This document shows positions 5,841 to 7,596 of a stretch of DNA of 7,596 nucleotides, piece by piece. This DNA comes from DATLNM01 sp035536775 (GTDB lineage Bacteria > Actinomycetota > CADDZG01 > WHSQ01). The notes beneath the pieces were generated by a model. It ran no database searches, was not told the origin of the DNA, and saw nothing but the letters and a program-made list of their open reading frames with translations. Both the position numbers and the translations under genes were made by a program. The stretch's first letter is position 1, and every line of letters starts with the position of its first letter. The stretch covers positions 1 to 7,596 of the forward strand of contig DATLNM010000012.1 of the NCBI GenBank assembly GCA_035536775.1. The letters are read 5' to 3'.

Positions 5841-6920
5841 CTAGTCGCGGCCGGGCTGAAGCTCGATGCTCTCTTGAAGCTCGTGAACCAGGTCCCTGAC
5901 CTGCTTCACCACGGCGCCTGCATCTGCGGCGCCGATACCGTCGTCGTCGCCACCGCCCCCGGAGCTGTCATCTGAGTCATCGGGGTCGAACGTTCCGCCA
6001 CTCTCGCCCAGAAGGGTCCTGACGAGTCCCTGCCGCTCGGCTTCTTCCTCGGGCTGCGCGTCCTTGCGGGTGATGCGCGCCCCTGCCACAGCGGCCTGGC
6101 GTTTCGCCTTACCTGCGTTCTTGGGGGCAACGGGGTCGACCTCTGCCGGGGCACTGATCGCCATGCGGTCGTCCTGCTGAACATCGGGCGCCTGCGAGGG
6201 CACGCCGGTGAGGGCGACGACGACTATGACGGCCGAGGTAGCCACTCGCTCTGCGAACATCGGGCCGAATGCGGGACCTGCACCGATGACGGTGTCTCCG
6301 CCTTGGGAGCGGTCCGAGAACAGGTTGCGTGCCCCGAGGAAGGGAGCGAGGGCCCAGCCTTCGGCCTTCTCCCACGCCCGCTTGAAGGACGTCCTCGCAC
6401 GGTGGAGGAGTGCTTTGACCTGAGCGGGTGTCATCGCCAGCTCGCCCGCCATCTCCTCGTGCGAGAAGCCTCCGAGGGCCCGCAGCTTCAGTGCCCGGGC
6501 GTGGAGCGGCTGAAGCTCGCCGATGGCCTCGTCGACGCGGGGGTTCTGGCCGACGATCATCTCTTCGGGGCCTCCCTCGGCGCCGAGGAGCTCGTGCTCT
6601 GGCGACAGGGCGACCATGTTGGCCGAACGCGCCTTGAACCGAACGTGGTCGACGCAGACGTTGGCGGCGATGCGTGCAAGCCAAGCACCGAGCTGGTAGC
6701 TGCCGTTGAACCGGCCGAGGGCTTGGTAGGCCTTGAGGAAGGTCTCCTGAGTGGCTTCGTCGATGTCCTGCTGGTTCAGCAGGATGCGCGAGCAGATCCG
6801 ACGAACGCGATTGGAGTAGCGGCGGTACATCTCGGCATAGGCGTCGCGGTCACCTGATTGGAAGGCAACGACGAGCTCGCGGTCGGAAACTGTCGATAAT
6901 TGAGACTGAGCCCGAGCCAT
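5841..6920 (-). CDS. ECF-type sigma-70 family factor with C-terminal membrane segment and Asp/Gly-rich tail
   Basis: Predicted RNA polymerase sigma factor of 359 residues; simple ECF factors have about 160-200. Region sigma-2 covers about 13-98 (DRELVVAFQSGDRDAYAEMY, DIDEATQETFLKAY at 52-65, WLARIAANVCVDHVR). Region sigma-4 covers about 129-186 (VDEAIGELQPLHARALKLRALGG, then the helix-turn-helix MTPAQVKALLHRARTSFKRAW). After a linker, residues 222-241 form a single hydrophobic stretch (core VATSAVIVVVALTGV), the likely membrane segment. The remaining 118 residues include a charged Lys/Arg/Glu part (267-300), an Asp/Ser/Gly-rich run (312-328: DPDD, DD, GGGG, DDD) and a final amphipathic helix (AGAVVKQVRDLVHELQESIE, 335-354). 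No adjacent anti-sigma gene is seen. The start has GGGGAGA ten bases upstream (6931-6937). Sigma identity is firm; membrane tethering and self-control are inferred. Confidence 0.92.
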   Translation of the reverse strand: MARAQSQLSTVSDRELVVAFQSGDRDAYAEMYRRYSNRVRRICSRILLNQQDIDEATQETFLKAYQALGRFNGSYQLGAWLARIAANVCVDHVRFKARSANMVALSPEHELLGAEGGPEEMIVGQNPRVDEAIGELQPLHARALKLRALGGFSHEEMAGELAMTPAQVKALLHRARTSFKRAWEKAEGWALAPFLGARNLFSDRSQGGDTVIGAGPAFGPMFAERVATSAVIVVVALTGVPSQAPDVQQDDRMAISAPAEVDPVAPKNAGKAKRQAAVAGARITRKDAQPEEEAERQGLVRTLLGESGGTFDPDDSDDSSGGGGDDDGIGAADAGAVVKQVRDLVHELQESIELQPGRD

Positions 6921-7056
6921 GGCTACAGATTCTCCCCTATGTCCGATTCTCCTACACGGCGGCCCGGGTCTTCACCCGATAGACCCCCTGCCGATGCACC
7001 CAGATATCAGAACGATGCGGCGTGGCTCCAGGTTGTCCTTCGCCGCCCACTCCTCT

Positions 7057-7070
7057 TGAACGCCCGTTCA
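7057..7070. promoter_or_regulatory. Inverted repeat in the divergent sigma/yjbQ promoter region
   Basis: TGAAC, four bases (GCCC), then GTTCA forms a perfect 14-base dyad in the 206-base gap between the divergent starts of the sigma gene (6920) and yjbQ (7127). It lies about 57 bases upstream of yjbQ, where an operator could act on either gene. A smaller hairpin, CGGGT-CTTC-ACCCG, lies at about 6966-6979 in the same gap. I found no gene and no convincing -35/-10 pair elsewhere in the gap. Confidence 0.35.
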
Positions 7071-7126
7071 GACGGCTTCAACGCTCACCCAACCCAGAAA
7101 TTACCCCGGTGCGTGACAATGTGGCG

Positions 7127-7570
7127 GTGATCGTATTCGAAGAATTCGAAACCAAGACGGGCGGTCGGCTCGACGCGCTCGATGTCACAGCCGAGGTCGT
7201 CGAGACCCTCGAGTCCTCCGGCATCAAAGAGGGAACCGCCCTCGTTTTCTCCCCCCACACCACGTGCTGCGTGCTCGTTTCGGAGCGAGGCACCCAGGTC
7301 ATCGATGCGCTCGAGCGCACGATGTCAATCATCGCCCCCGAGGACGGCTACTACGCCCACGACGACCTCGACATCAGGACCGAGAACCTCGTGGAGGACG
7401 AACCGGCCAACGCGCCGGCTCACATCGCTCATGCGTTTCTCGGGAAGTCTGCGGAATGCATCCCCATCTCGCGTGGTGCCCTCGCTCTCGGAGACGATCA
7501 GCGCGTGCTGTTTGTCGAGCTTGACTCGTCGCGCGCCCGGCGCTACTACATCCAGATCCTCGGCGAGTAG
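7127..7570 (+). CDS. yjbQ: YjbQ/UPF0047 family protein (secondary thiamine-phosphate synthase-type)
   Basis: A 147-residue cytoplasmic protein of the YjbQ family, compact beta-rich proteins annotated for a weak, secondary thiamine-phosphate synthase activity; the physiological role is unclear. Family landmarks run in order: FSPHTTCCVLVSE at 41-53 (family HT[ST]xxxxxNE), YYAHDD at 75-80, the segment from EDEPANAPAHIAHAFLG (90-106), PISRGALALG at 113-122, and a C-terminal VELDSSRARRYYIQILGE matching the usual E-D-x-x-R-x-R-x-(6)-GE ending. Two points diverge: S52 replaces the usual Asn before Glu, and a GTQ segment replaces a common DPxV-like motif. The start is uncertain. GTG at 7127, 7121 and 7109 are in frame and none has a Shine-Dalgarno site. 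I chose 7127 because GACAAT at 7115-7120 could be a -10 placing the transcript start there (leaderless) and because the N-terminus MIVFEEFET suits the family. Divergent from the sigma gene. Confidence 0.9.
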   Translation: MIVFEEFETKTGGRLDALDVTAEVVETLESSGIKEGTALVFSPHTTCCVLVSERGTQVIDALERTMSIIAPEDGYYAHDDLDIRTENLVEDEPANAPAHIAHAFLGKSAECIPISRGALALGDDQRVLFVELDSSRARRYYIQILGE

Positions 7571-7596
7571 CGATCGTGAGGACCGCCACCTCGCAG

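Noticed and set aside
7576..7596. GTG at 7576 as the start of a further rightward gene
   Set aside because: Only seven codons are visible and there is no Shine-Dalgarno site, so it cannot be supported.

Overview
The window comes from a high-GC bacterium, almost certainly an actinomycete in the broad sense (Actinomycetota). The firmest marker is a WhiB-family iron-sulfur regulator, a family essentially confined to that phylum and its phages. Strong GC preference at third codon positions, GTG and TTG starts backed by strong Shine-Dalgarno sites, and secreted proteins with long Pro/Thr/Ser linkers fit this. I cannot place it in a class; an uncultured lineage is plausible but is inference.

Layout. 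The left edge holds the last 46 codons of a rightward gene, closed by a strong GCAA-loop terminator that probably also serves the leftward gene facing it. That gene encodes a 648-residue secreted M6 (immune inhibitor A-like) metalloprotease with a C-terminal FlgD-like Ig domain. Upstream of it, also leftward, is a 63-residue CsbD-like stress protein with a TTG start, its own hairpin terminator and a promoter resembling the sigma-B/sigma-F general-stress type. Divergent from it, a WhiB-like regulator reads right, followed by a 630-residue secreted protein made of a DUF11-like domain, other Ig-like segments and a 59-residue Thr/Pro/Ser/Ala linker. This gene runs tail to tail into a leftward gene for a shortened methylenetetrahydrofolate reductase-family protein, and the two stop codons share one CTAG. 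Upstream of that, on the same strand, lies an ECF-type sigma factor carrying an unusual C-terminal extension: a predicted membrane segment followed by an Asp/Gly-rich tail. Divergent from the sigma gene, at the right edge, is a YjbQ/UPF0047 gene.

Working together. No single pathway joins these genes. The clearest theme is regulation and cell surface: a stress-type promoter, a WhiB regulator and a possibly membrane-tethered sigma factor lie among two exported multidomain proteins. No anti-sigma gene sits beside the sigma factor, so the fused C-terminal part is the obvious candidate for its control. MTHFR-like and YjbQ are probably metabolic housekeeping functions.

I see no tRNA, rRNA, CRISPR array, transposase or phage gene. 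The window reads as ordinary chromosomal sequence, with the sigma-membrane fusion as the main item worth following up.
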